Translations under genes and position numbers: made by a program | Shown: piece by piece, positions 1 to 10,551 of the stretch | How positions within the stretch are numbered: position 1 is the stretch's first letter | How the letters are laid out: every line of letters begins with the position of its first letter | Notes under the pieces: generated by a model | The model's input: only the letters and a program-made list of their open reading frames with translations | Database searches by the model: none | Told to the model about the DNA's origin: nothing | Assembly: GCA_025201705.1 (NCBI GenBank) | Contig: MU616886.1 | Span: 4,999 to 30,632 of the forward strand | Length of the DNA: 25,634 nt | Reading direction: 5' to 3' | DNA from: Dissophora ornata | Taxonomy: Eukaryota; Mortierellomycota; Mortierellomycetes; Mortierellales; Mortierellaceae

Positions 1-3000
1 AACTGCCAGACGCAATCTGATCTCCTTTTGGCGAATACGCGATGCTCCGCACCCAGTTGCTATGGCCGCTCAAGGTGTGACGGCAATCTCCGGTCTCAAC
101 ATCCCACGTCCGCACTGTATTGTCATCACTGCCAGATGCAATCTGATCTCCTTTTGGCGAATATGCAACGCTCCGAACACTGTCGCTATGGCCGCTCAAG
201 GTGTGGCGACAATCTCCTGTTTCAACGTCCCACAGCCGCACTGTCTCGTCATCACTGCAAGACGCAATGTGGCCTCCCTTGGGCGAATACACGACGCTCC
301 TAACTTCCTCGTAATGGCCACTCAAGGTCTTCTTATTCTCCCAGTCCGATATTTTGTAGATACTGATGTCACCATCTTCAAGACCGACCGCAAATGTTTC
401 GCCATCTGGCGAATATGCGCATAGCTTCACCTTGTCCTTTTCCTCGAGAAATGGCAGCTCGCCAAATTGTACCTCTGCCATCTGTGCTCCGCTCAAATTA
501 GCGTCACGAAGCGATGTACTGCGAAGAATCACACCTTCCATCTTGGCTCCTTGTAACTCAGAATATTCAAATACCCCATGACTCAAATCCGCCCCCGGAA
601 TCCGTATGCCTTGTAAATCAGCTCCAATAAACTGCTTCCCTGATCTGACCAATATCGAGATCGCATTTGCCGCTGCTCTGCTGACCGTCTCGAGCTCTAT
701 CGATTCTGATTTCGATCGCTCAATTACCTCCAGTAGCTGTTTCTGGAAGACAGGCTCCTGTTGAACACGCTCAGCCAAAAATCGCATAATCGACGGCTCG
801 TTCACAAAGCTCCTGCGTCCTAAAGGCGATTTTAGCACCAGCAATTCAATGGCGTCGACCGATTCCTCAGTAACACCATGGTTCTCCAAGCTGAAATCTG
901 AACTGACGTTCATTCGACGTGACGCCGTTGCTGTTGACTCCACCGCCGTTGGTCCTTCTATTCCTCTCTTCTGTGGTTCAAATACCGCCCGTGCCAAACT
1001 GTATTCCAAAATCGATTGATGGATAAACCGGTATTGGTTGCCGCTGCGCTTCAGAGGACAGGCCTCACGCAAAAGTTTCGTCTCTTCTCCTTGACCAAAG
1101 AACACCTCTTTCCATGTTCCTTTATCCTGGGATGACCGATACTCAACCACGGAACTACCCGACTGATTCTGGAAGATAGCCGTCGCTAGGCTTTTCAAAT
1201 ACACAATGCCTTGCTGCATGAACCCTTCATCCGACAACATCTCTAATGCTCTACTGTCTTCGTCACTCGCCGTCTCGATTAATCGCATTTTGCCGCGCTC
1301 CAGCCATTGCTCCACAAACTCATCATACAATGAGACTCTAGTGATACGGGCTGCCGAAAGATCTTGTCCTAGACGTACTATGCCTGGCAAAACCTGCAAC
1401 GACAATGTCAGCAAGAACGGGTTTGTCACCAGGTCTTTCAGCCCCTGAATTCGATCAAGTGCATGCAGGTAATTGTCGGTCTTCCACTGTGGACACATCG
1501 CTAACACAAATTGCTCGACGTAATCCTTGATCTGATCCTTAGTGAATGGCGCAATAACCGCCTCTTGAAACAGGTCTGACTTTGCTTGGCGGTTACGGTC
1601 GATTGGTTGGAATCGATCCCGATAGTCAGAGCCAAGGTACTCGCTACGGCAACTAATCACCATTTGAGCGCGCCATCCTCCTTGTAGATTCAGTCGGTTG
1701 TTGTTGTACAGGTTGTACGTCTGTCGACACTCATCGTAGCCGTCGCAAATCAAGATGAACTGGCGCCGGTCCCTCAGCTCTTGGATTTGGCGATCGGTGA
1801 ACCCTGCATCCTGTAGTTGTTTGGTGATCATGTTATGCTCGGGATTTTGGATAGCGGCCAAGGTGATAAAGAGTGGAATCGGGCCGACATTTTTCTTATA
1901 CTTGTTCCACAGGTCGCATTCGAGCACCTGGTTAAATGTAGATTTTCCAGCTCCAGAATCGCCAAGCAACAAAAACACCTTTCTCTCACTCCCAAGGAAC
2001 TCCTTGACCTTATCCATCAAAGGGAAAAGAGTGTCATCGCTTGCTTTTAAGCTGGGCTTGGCTTGTGGAGAAATATACACGGATTTGCCTCTTTCTTCCA
2101 ATCGCTGAACTTTAAGTAGGCGCAAACGTGTTTCGGTGTCTGGGTTGTTTTGAACACGGTTTAGCAGGGACGTTGACAATAGTGGTGGCAAGGCAACCTT
2201 CAATGGATGTGCACCGGGACCATCCTCTAGACACACTCGGTAGAGCGCCTGCTTCTTGTCATCCCCATTCGTTTCCAACTCCTGGAGCAAGACTTTGGCC
2301 GTTGCTGCATTTCAATGAGCTGATATGTTAGTATTCGATCAATCCCTGTAAGTACTGTCAACAGTCATTTTCACTCCCTCCCTCACTTCCTCCCTCATAC
2401 CTTGCGTTTTCCTTCCGTACGAAGCTGACAGCTGCATGAGAATATCGAGGATCAATTGTTTGATGCTAGCATGATGGCCCCAGGCTTTGTCGTTTTGGTA
2501 GATCTCCCCTAGAAATGCAACAGCACTTGCTCGGGAGTCGTTATCGCACTGCTCATTGGCTGCAAGCTCACCGAGACGCTGACATAGTCCCCATTGAAAT
2601 ACTGGATCTCGCCGGCAAGGTGCTTCACAAGCCAGTCTCTTGAACTCGATGAGCTGGCCATTTCGAAGCAAGACATCTGCACCACGTAATGCCGGATACC
2701 AGACACGCTTACGACTGAAACTCAATCCTTCGTTGAGACACTCTAGAAATTGTTGTCCACTCTCGGCCAGAGCACTAACGTCTTCATATGCGCTTTTGGC
2801 TACTGCAAAGACCTCCGCTGCTCCGTCAAGACCTTCTTGAATATGGCTCAAGCCTTCCACAAACTGGTTGAGATCCAAGCCTTTAACTGCGCTCACCAAC
2901 CCCGCAACTCCCTTGACCACCTTTCCTGTGCGCCGCTGTGTAGCTTGCCAGAGAGTCTCATCATCTGGGACATATAGTAATGCTTGAGAGGCATAGGCGG

Positions 3001-4257
3001 CTTGATAGACCAGGTGCGGGTCAGTGTCTCCTTGTAGATTATGCAAATACGCAGTGAGAGGCGCATGGAGATTTTCTCGGTCTAGACCCTTGATATTGGT
3101 GTCGGCCATGGCATCCAAGACCCGTGATACCGTCAAGGTTAATTGGTTGATGTAATCTGGCGACTGCTCGTGAGTGCCTCTTAAGCGGCTACTGATGAGC
3201 TCCAGTATCTTGACCAAATTATTGGCGTTGAGGTGTCCGGGACGAGCGCGTTGGACGAGTTGTGCTAGTCCTTCGAGTAGATCGAAATCCAGTAACTCTG
3301 ATTGCTCGATGCCATGGAACAACAGCTGAAGTAATTTTTGAAGCTCGTGTTTCTCGAGAACCGGGACCAGGCACACGACTTCTGCGACAATATTCGCATC
3401 CTTGAGTTCATCGTGAGTGAATTCCTTGAGAATGTTGATCGCCAGCATCTTGAATCTTTCGTGCTCATCTGTGTCATGTTCAATGGCCTTTAGCCAATCG
3501 CACTCGTACTGATCGAGTGTGTCGTTGTTGAGCTGCTTAGGTTGTATAAGGGCCAGGCAGTGAACAACTTGCGATATGTTCTCGAGACGGTCGTCGACTT
3601 TTGGCAATCTGTTCATGTCAGGAGGTTGATCCATGTCCTTTGCAAAAATATGCGAGGGGATTGTTGCAATGTCGCGGCTTGAGCTATCCTGAATTAGAGA
3701 ACGAGAAGGAGGATGAGAAGGAAGAGGAGGGGGGGATACCGTGTGAACGACGGGCGAGTTCGCGGCAGGATCTGCAGAGGGATCTGCAGCGGGAGGCGAT
3801 GCGACGTTGTCAGAGCGAGAGGGTGATTGGTCTGGCAACTGAATTCGCCCTCTGTAATATATTGATTTAGCAGCATCATAGTATTGTTAGATATACGGGC
3901 CTTGAACGTCTAACAAATAATAAGGTTGTCGCTTACTTACCCCCATTTTTCTTCCTTCTTGCAGCAGGCTTGTGCTTTGGTGCGACGCCCCAAGTCGTCA
4001 AACAGCTTGCCGAGCTCAGAATAAGTGGTTGCAATCTCATTGCACAGGGCTCGATCCTCAGCGCGTGAGGATGAAACGCAGGTCTTTCTCACAGATGTTC
4101 TTATGCGGGCCAAGGCTGTTTCTGCCTCGTTGCAAAACGACAGAGTCATTTCAGGACTCTTTGCTTTCCGCGCATTCTCCAAATGGACGCTGGCAAGATC
4201 CAACGCCTCTTGTGGCGTGAGAACGCTTCTCCATGGTGAAAACGGACTACAGAGCAT
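1..4257 (-). CDS. STAND/NLR-like receptor: ARM-like, NACHT, pentapeptide and WD40 domains (3' end off the window)
   Basis: Three exons are seen: 4257-3941, 3851-2401 and 2304 to the left edge. The introns (89 and 96 nt) have GT-AG ends and keep frame, giving at least 1357 codons. Residues about 10-105 are helical and TPR-like (starts LTPQEALDLASVHLENARKA). A Pro/Ser-rich linker follows, then a long helical ARM-like region to about 590. The NACHT NTPase has Walker A GDSGAGKST near residue 704, Walker B ILICDGYDE near 775, a VISCRSEYLG sensor and an NPFLLTLSL motif. Pentapeptide-like repeats (GADLSHG, LRDANLSGAQ) lie near 1145-1200, followed by WD40 repeats to the edge. By family knowledge such STAND proteins are ATP-dependent switches, in fungi linked to non-self recognition; the ligand and output here are unknown. 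The start at 4257 is the first ATG of the exon. I see no disabling change, but the C-terminus is missing. Confidence 0.92.
5..304 (-). repeat. 126-bp tandem repeats encoding near-identical WD40 blades
   Basis: The motif beginning gccaga/gcaaga recurs at 5, 131 and 257, an exact 126-bp (42-codon) period. Units 5-130 and 131-256 differ at about 17 of 126 positions by hand count; the unit from 257 is more diverged. Each encodes a blade with the pattern SVAYSPKGDQIASGSDDNTVR.WDVETGDCRHTLSGH. Such internal uniformity is typical of fungal WD40 receptors whose repeats turn over by recombination. The array continues past the left edge, so its total length is unknown. Confidence 0.9.
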
Positions 4258-5850
4258 ATCGATTTCTGGTCGCCCACTTGCTTGTCCTTATTCAATCTTT
4301 TTTTTTCTGTCCTCGCTCCTAACTATCCGAGAATAGATTTGATGGCAGTGTTAGCGACTCTGATGGCAGGCACTGAAAGACTATAGTATCCAGAGAACGC
4401 ATTAAACACTTGATGGATACGACTGGGATAGAGTGGATTTGCATCCCGTATAGGATGCGATGTGACTCTGAGGCTATAGTCGTAGCAGAAGGCTTGAAGT
4501 GTTTCTTTAGAGCACAACATTGTTTAAATCCCAATGCCTGTCGTCGAGCTATTGAACAAGGGGGTTGATCGTAATTTTACAGATGCTTGTGTAGCGCTTC
4601 TCAAGGACCAGGAAGCAGTTGCTCACCTCGAATACAAATCCGCGCTCCTGTTATTCAGGACTGTCGGCACAGGACCAACGTACCAAGGTGGTAGAGCAGA
4701 GCGACAATATTCTCTTCTAGTAGAGATGGCTGTTATCAAACGTAAAGGGTCATTATCCACTATACACATATACCCATTCTCCTAAACCACATGCGTTCTG
4801 ACTACAGCCATTCTAACGCCATCTCCGGTTCCAGTAGCCTGACTCAGGAATGAACAAGAGTAAGTTGTTGCGGATTACCTATGAACGCTGCAGCACTGTG
4901 TCCTGTGCGGACGAACTCCAGATGCAATGCAAAGACAGAAAGATATCCAAGAAAGATAGACGGCAGCTCTTGGGGGATTGAGTGACGGGTGAAGCAAGGA
5001 AGCGGAAAAGTGAGATAGAGAAAGAAAAGAGACATTTAACCCATCGTCGAAAGTACTCCTTCCCGTCGCCCCGCACCCCCGTCCCTTGTGTAACTTGTCG
5101 TGGGCTCTCCTTGAAAAGGACAGCTGTCGATGCACATTTTCCGTCGCACCTCTTGCGCTCGTCTCTTGCCCCGCCATCTACGGCAGTACCTCATACTATC
5201 CATCGTGGGCCATTTTTCTCGTTCTTCCTGGACTCCATAACATCCCGAGCCATACAACGAGGGTCTGGAGGTGCCGTAGCTATACGCCAGGACACTGTTT
5301 GTGCCATGCATGTGTTGCAATCCATAAGTGTGACATGTGGCAGTGCAGAGCGGGAATACAGCCTGCAGAGCCCCACAAACAACGCAGTAGGCAAAATAAA
5401 ACATTTTAAGAATTCAGTGCGTTTGGAAGCATTATTTAGGTTGTTTTGGTATTATTCCATCTCTCGCCTTTTAATAGCTCTACTAATGTTGCGCGGAGGG
5501 TTGGTGGGTGGGATCTGCAGAATTTAATGATCGAGTCAACAGCTCTCCTACAGCCGTATATAGCTGGGAGAGTCGAATAACATGAAGACTCAATCTTATT
5601 TCCGAGGGTCAGGACCATACACATGTTATCTTCTTTTATGAAATAAAACGCGAACCCCCTAGAGAAAACTACCCTACCTGTTAGGAAAAAAATGTGCAAT
5701 ATATTCTGTTGTTGCACCGTGAGTGTATGCCATCTTCTTGAAGTAGAGCCAGGAGGTGTAAAGTGAACCAGGGTGGGACGAAGGGTGGGATATATATTTT
5801 CCTGACCCCCGGATAATATGCTTGCGTCTTCATGTTGTTCGACTCTGCCA
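4258..5850. other. Intergenic: receptor promoter side and unassigned DNA
   Basis: This stretch lies upstream of the minus-strand receptor gene. A run of T (4297-4305) sits just upstream of the receptor start. Short open frames exist on both strands: an 83-codon plus frame at 4534-4785, and a 181-codon plus frame at 4982-5527 overlapped by several minus frames. None has a recognisable domain, a paired exon or a conserved motif. I see no tRNA, rRNA or transposase here. Confidence 0.5.
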
Positions 5851-6116
5851 GCTATAAACTCAGGGCGCGTGGGTCCGGAATGATGAGAGATAGAGATGAT
5901 TTGTTGCTTTGTTGCAAATCATGTGATATGCGACACGCGTCAAAAATTCGCAGGGACGATCGGAGCGCAGCCATTTCTGGCTCCATGCCAACCTTACTTG
6001 TAGCTTTCCTCGTCATTGCTCCAGAGTTGATGAAATATACTGTCTTTATTCTCATAAAGTGTACTGTATGTACATTCATGCGGAGAGGATGGTTCGATGC
6101 CCGCTAATTTTAGTCA

Positions 6117-6320
6117 TCAAGTCTCGTTCACCAACACGCCAGGGAGATCCTTCAGAACGTCACATGTTTCTTGAGAAAGCTCGACTGGAATGTAGGACGG
6201 CGGTTTGGTTCTGGCCGGGATGGGGGGGGACCCTGTTTCGTTCTCTAAACACCCCTCAACGGCATCTTTCAAGTCGTAATAAGCCTGCTCACTTTTGTAA
6301 CTGACTAGGTATTTCGTCAT
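6117..6320 (-). CDS. Small 67-aa protein, possible I9-type peptidase-inhibitor fold (copy 1)
   Basis: The start ATG is one base after a splice acceptor, and the frame runs 67 codons to TGA at 6119-6117. The order of predicted elements is strand (KYLVSYK), helix (about 11-28), strand (SYIPVEL), helix and strand (SQETCDVLKDLPGVLVNE). Length and order recall small I9 inhibitors of subtilisin-type proteases, such as yeast Pbi2 (75 aa), but similarity is too weak for more than a suggestion. There is no signal peptide. Gene signals support expression: a TATA box at 6514-6523, a CT-rich leader, an intron at 6429-6322 and AATAAA (minus strand) at 6050-6045. The coding part is far more diverged from copy 2 than the surrounding DNA. 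The alternative is an unrelated small fungal protein. Confidence 0.5.
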   Translation of the reverse strand: MTKYLVSYKSEQAYYDLKDAVEGCLENETGSPPIPARTKPPSYIPVELSQETCDVLKDLPGVLVNET

Positions 6321-6321
6321 G

Positions 6322-6429
6322 CTGGGAAAAGGAAAATGTGATGTTAATAATATAGATTGACATGGGAAGGACGATGTCCACACAGCCCACCGTGAATTGG
6401 GGTCGAGGGGAAAGGACAATTCTCCTTAC
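6322..6429 (-). other. Leader (5' UTR) intron of the small gene, copy 1
   Basis: The minus strand reads atcag|gtaagg at 6430/6429 and tttcccag|CATG at 6322/6321, giving a 108-nt intron that ends one base before the start codon. Both splice sites recur in copy 2 (donor at 8239, acceptor at 8090, 150 nt). The shared sequence near the acceptor is almost unchanged between copies, which supports a functional intron. Confidence 0.6.
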
Positions 6430-6513
6430 CTGATGCGTTTATGTCTTGTGTAGAAGAATAGAAGGGAGGGAAAGGTGCGAAAGGTGGGGAGGAAAGAAAA
6501 GGTGACTCGGAGG

Positions 6514-6523
6514 AATTTATATA
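6514..6523 (-). promoter_or_regulatory. TATA box of the small gene, copy 1
   Basis: The minus strand reads tatataaatt, followed by a strongly pyrimidine-rich stretch (about 6510-6440) and then the leader exon. TATA plus a CT-rich block is a common layout of strongly expressed fungal genes. The equivalent site in copy 2 is gtataaattcc at 8331-8321. Confidence 0.6.
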
Positions 6524-7884
6524 CCAAGCAAGTCCTCCACATGCATAAAAAAGTGCCTGCATGATTTTCTTCTCTCTTTTCTCTCTTTTCGCATGTTTCA
6601 TATAGTGCTCGAGAACCCATTGACAGTGGCAATAATGCTAATCCCGCAAAAAAATCAGTGACAGGCAAAGCACGGACCTCTTCTCGAGAAAAGTTTATTC
6701 ATGCAATGCGCATTTTGGACAAGAGTGGAGATTGGTGGTTTAGGGCTAAACATGGACGTCTCTCCGTGAGAACATAACTCTGCATAGGGCAAGTACAGCG
6801 GCAACAGTTTATGACTCAAGGCAGTGTTGTGAAGAGATTCGATGGAATCCCAGCCCTGTACCCAACCAACGAACCGTCCGCCTGGCAGTTCTGGCACGAA
6901 ATGATGCGCGCGTTGCACCTAAAGGAATGCGAGTGTGAGTGTGGGTGTGAGCATGAAAGCCTACTCGATGCCAATTCAGCTTTTATTCCACGGTCATGAA
7001 AGCACCGAGGTATTGTAAGCGATCGAGTAGCCTTTGTTGCTTCGAGCCGCAGCCTCGTGCCATGGCGAACATTGGTCGTAATCGATTCGCCTACTGCCAT
7101 TTTTCTGAAAGGGGTTCGCTGTGTGCATATGTGTGTTTTGTAGTTCAAAACCGGGATGTGAAAATGACACACGAAGAGAAGACGGGAAAAAGTCTAGGAC
7201 TGATTGGGATGCATCATACGACATGCACCTCTTCTGTTTTATCGTTTTATATCCAATAAACTCGGGGCGCGTTTCGAGATTTAGGTCCAGAGTTTAATCG
7301 CGAGACTCAGTTACCATGTACTCCCTACCTTCCTGCATTGCTAGTGAAAACTCGCTGTCGACACTTTGGACCCTGTCCATCTGATTTGAGTATTCGCGCT
7401 GCAACATATTTTTCTATGTTGCAAATCATGTGATATGCGACACGCGTCAAAATGGCACGCAGTTTGCTGATCGGCAGCGGCGCTCGCCCCCACGAAGGGC
7501 AGCAAGGGTCATCCGGGGTTAAGCGCACCCAGTGTGTCGTAGAGAACGTATTGTGTCTCCTCAAGTGCTGGCAGTCAATTTATTCTTACACTTAGGCAGA
7601 TTTGTTATTCGTTAGAGCCACCCTTATACTTCCAAACGGATTAAAGACAGCTGTTAGCAGCGGCAATAGCAGCGCTTCCACTAACCTTCTGACTGTCCAA
7701 TTTTACGTAAGGGATGGTCGTAGCTCAGCCATTTGTGGCTCAATGCCAATCTTACTGGTAGCTCTCTTCGTCATTACCCCAGAGTTGATGAAATATACCG
7801 TCTTTATTCTCATGCTATGCTCGTGAATAAAGTGTACTGTACATTCATGTGGAGAGGATGGTTGATGCCCGCTAATTTTAGTCA

Positions 7885-8088
7885 TCAAGTCTCTTTCACC
7901 AACACGCCAGAGAGAGCCTTCAGTTTGTCACAAGTTTCTTGAGAAATGTTGTCTGCCACGATTATTGGCGGGAGAGACCTGGTTTGGATGATGGGCTTCT
8001 TTGTGTCTTCCTCGATCAAGCCATTGACGGTGGATCCATGTTCGTCAAATGCCTCCATACTTTCGTAACGGACTTAGTATCTCGCCAT
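7885..8088 (-). pseudogene. Copy 2 of the small gene, stop codon at position 5
   Basis: This frame is collinear with copy 1 (both 204 nt including the final stop, no indels), but codon 5 is TAA where copy 1 has CTA. Ignoring that codon, 30 of 67 residues match. The last 19 codons (SQETCD.LK.L.GVLV.ET) are about 88% identical in nucleotides, while codons 9-48 are only about 52%. TATA box, leader intron and AATAAA (minus strand, 7808-7803) are kept. An internal ATG at codon 11 could still give a 57-residue product, so it may be a shortened gene rather than a dead one. A sequencing error at the stop cannot be excluded. Confidence 0.5.
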
Positions 8089-8320
8089 GCTGGGAAAAGG
8101 AAAATGTGATGTTAACAATATAGATCGACGTTTGTTGACTAATACATTCGGCTTGAAGCTGTGCTTTCTAAATTGGAAGGACTATGTACACACAGCCCAC
8201 CGTGAAGTGTGGTCGAGGGAAAAGAGTAATTATCCTTACTTGATGCGCTTGTGTCTTGTGTAGAAGAATAGAAGGGTGGGAAAGGTACGAAAGGTGGGAT
8301 GAAAGAAAAGGCGACTCGGG

Positions 8321-8331
8321 GGAATTTATAC
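8321..8331 (-). promoter_or_regulatory. TATA box of the small gene, copy 2
   Basis: The minus strand reads gtataaattcc. It sits at the same place relative to the CT-rich leader and donor site as in copy 1, so the promoter of the interrupted copy appears intact. Confidence 0.5.
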
Positions 8332-8759
8332 ACCAAGCAAGTCCCCCAAATGCATATAAATCTGCGATAGAGCTCTAAAACAGGAACAAGAAACGGAACG
8401 AAAGCTGCCTGCATGATTTTTTTTCTCTCTTTCACATAAAGTTTAGGTAGGGGCGTGCAATGTGCATTTTGGAAAGAGTGAAGAATGGTTTCTTATGTGG
8501 TTTATGGCTGAAGCTAGGCGCCTCTCCATGAGAACATGACTCTGCGTCGCGCGAGTGCAGCGGCGACAGTGCACGGCTCAAGGCAGTGTTGCGAAGGAAT
8601 TTGATGGAATCCCAGCCCTGTACCCAACCAACAAACCGTCTGTCGGACAGTTCTGGCACGGAATGGTGCGCGCGTTGCGCCTAAAATAATGCGAGTGTGA
8701 GTGTGGGTGTGAACATGAAAGCCTACTCGATGCCAATTCAGCTTTCATTCCACCATCAT

Positions 8760-9110
8760 GATATATTATAACTGCTCCCAACTCCCACAAGCGACATAAG
8801 CCTGTACTGGAGACTCCTTATGTTGGAGAGCCGGCTTTGCTTACTGAGGTGGAAGAGTATACGTCAAGTCAACGTACGATGCCAGATACCAGCAGCATGC
8901 TGGAGCAGCTACTGCAATTAAATCTTTTTTTATTTTCGACTTCTATCAGAACAAACTTGCAATGTTGCTCGCTTTGCTCTTCACCTCTCCATCTATTAAG
9001 CCATTGATACGTTCAGTGTTGCAGTGCAGAAAGTCACTGTGATGCTCCCTGCTAATGACTATTAATATGTTAATATATAAAAGGTTAAATCCATTGTAGA
9101 CGATTTTAAT
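8760..9110. other. About 350-bp insertion specific to copy 2
   Basis: In copy 1 the sequence runs from a block ending near 6999 to one starting near 7005 with almost nothing between. In copy 2 the same blocks are separated by about 350 bp. The insert is AT-rich at its right end (ttaatatgttaatatataaa) and has no recognisable transposase, terminal inverted repeat or clear target-site duplication. It could be a degenerate non-autonomous element, or ancestral DNA lost from copy 1. Confidence 0.55.
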
Positions 9111-9630
9111 GCAACGAGGCATTGTAAGCGATCGAGTAGCTCTTGTTGCTTCGAGCCGCAGCCTCGTGCCATGGCGAACATTGGTCGTAATCGATTCGCC
9201 TACTGCCATTTTTCTGAAAGGGGTTCGCTGTGTGTATGTGGTGCAGTGCGCGTGTTTTGTAGTTCAAAACCGGGTGCAGATTGTCCCGGATGTGAAAATG
9301 ACACACGAAGAGAAGACGGGAAAAGTCTAAGACTGATTGGGATGCAGCATACGACATGCACCCCTCCTGTTTTATCGTTTTATATCCCCTGTAAAGCGGA
9401 ACAAGAAACTGAACGAAAGCTGCTTGCATGATTTTTTTCTCCATCGATAATGCTCGAGGACCCATTGACGGCGGCAATGCTAATCCTGTGGTACGTCAGT
9501 GGCAGGTAAAGCACTAACCTCTTCGCGAGAAAAGTTTAGGCCATATGCACTTTTGACGAGCAAGAGCGGAGATTGGTTGTGGTTTTTGGCGAAAGCTGGA
9601 CACCTAACATGACTCGATTTGTATGAGTGA

Positions 9631-10551
9631 GCGCATTCAAGCATCCCAACCACATTAATAGCCGCAGTCTAGAATCCGAACCAAACAACTCTGTCCTACG
9701 GAGAAGCTCCTTACATCATCCGGCCGCCATCAACAAACGTTGGCTTTATCCTTTGCGTCCCACTATCCAAACCTCGACGAGACAGATATACCGCCTGTCT
9801 GAAAGACAACGAAGAACATCAGTGTGAACAAGGAGCTGGAATCTTTGCGCTTCATTTGGGACGTGCTACAAGATAACACCGCCGGGCTCGCTCTCGAGAA
9901 CAGGAAGGACATCATTAATACTCATATCAAGAAACGTGCAGCCACGATCCGCATCGGTGCCAGCCTTGGTTGGTCCAAGGTCCCTAGTCCTATCATATAC
10001 CACCCTGAATACAGTTACCGTCAGTTTGCCTGCTGTCCCCGATACTCGAGCTGAGGGGGGGAAAGCACACCAAAGAACGAAGGGCCCATGGACCAGTAGA
10101 TTACTATTTTCATTGGAAAGTGGATGGAAAGTACCTATTAGGCATTGCGGAGGCCAATTGCAAAATGTTCTAATAACAAGGGAGACCCACAATGAGATCA
10201 GGTCATAGAAGCACATTTTCTTGCCCTCGCTCGGTCTCTACTTAAGCAGATGTTGATACGCGCATTTAAACACTTAGTTCAACAAAACAGGGTAAAAAAA
10301 AAAGGACTTGAACAGCGAAGACGCGTAGATAAACGCGTCGAAAAGGTGCATGTGGAATTTGAGCATTGACCAAGGATAGGGCATGTGCCATTCATTTCGT
10401 GCTCACAGAAAGTCTTTGGCTGTTCCTGCTGTTCCTGGAAGTGCAATGTGGCAGTCACTCCAAGAAAGCATGGCACCACACTTCATCGCCGCCCTTCCTC
10501 GCTTCATAGCATTTCACATTTCGCACTCATTACCAACAAGAACTCTACACA
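9631..10551. other. Intergenic, upstream side of SPT3
   Basis: No convincing gene is seen. Two overlapping plus frames (9627-9827 and 9824-10054) have no recognisable domain and no matching exon signals. A short A-run is at 10293-10302. The last 100 bp before the SPT3 start is pyrimidine-rich, as expected for a fungal promoter or leader. Confidence 0.5.

Larger units (their letters stand above)
5851..9630. repeat. Tandem segmental duplication: two units plus a partial third
   Basis: The unit begins at ataaactc.gggcgcg (5851 and 7256), so the copies are direct and adjacent. Matching blocks in order: 5912-5946 with 7418-7452; 5968-6176 with 7726-7946; 6292-6362 with 8060-8130; 6363-6551 with 8172-8360; 6690-6999 with 8443-8760; 7005-7234 with 9109-9364. 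Part of the upstream region recurs a third time (about 6545-6760 with 9400-9600). Block identity is high (the first 105 bp of the last block differ at about two positions). Copy 2 is longer because of extra DNA at about 7455-7715 and 8760-9110. Each full unit contains one small minus-strand gene with its own promoter, so this is a gene duplication with flanks rather than a simple repeat. Confidence 0.9.

Noticed and set aside
1..304. CRISPR-like array
   Set aside because: The regular repeats are 126-bp coding units of a WD40 protein with no spacers, in a eukaryotic gene.
4534..4785. 83-codon plus-strand frame starting MPVVELLNKG
   Set aside because: The first half looks somewhat protein-like (helical), but I recognise no family and find no partner exon. 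It may be a gene remnant, but support is too thin to annotate.
4982..5527. 181-codon plus-strand frame
   Set aside because: No recognisable domain, competing frames of similar length on the minus strand, and no convincing promoter or exon structure.
6090..6100. tRNA B-box-like ggttcgatgcc
   Set aside because: It matches the consensus, but the flanking bases do not form a T-arm stem, there is no A box or acceptor stem, and copy 2 lacks it. It lies in the 3' region of the small gene.
6655..7259. Overlapping 60-118-codon frames in the duplicated upstream blocks (and their copies at 8432-9477)
   Set aside because: Conservation between copies is at DNA level, with indels that shift every frame, as expected for duplicated noncoding DNA.
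9627..10054. Two overlapping plus frames upstream of SPT3
   Set aside because: No family recognised, no splice signals linking them, and no repeat of either elsewhere in the window.
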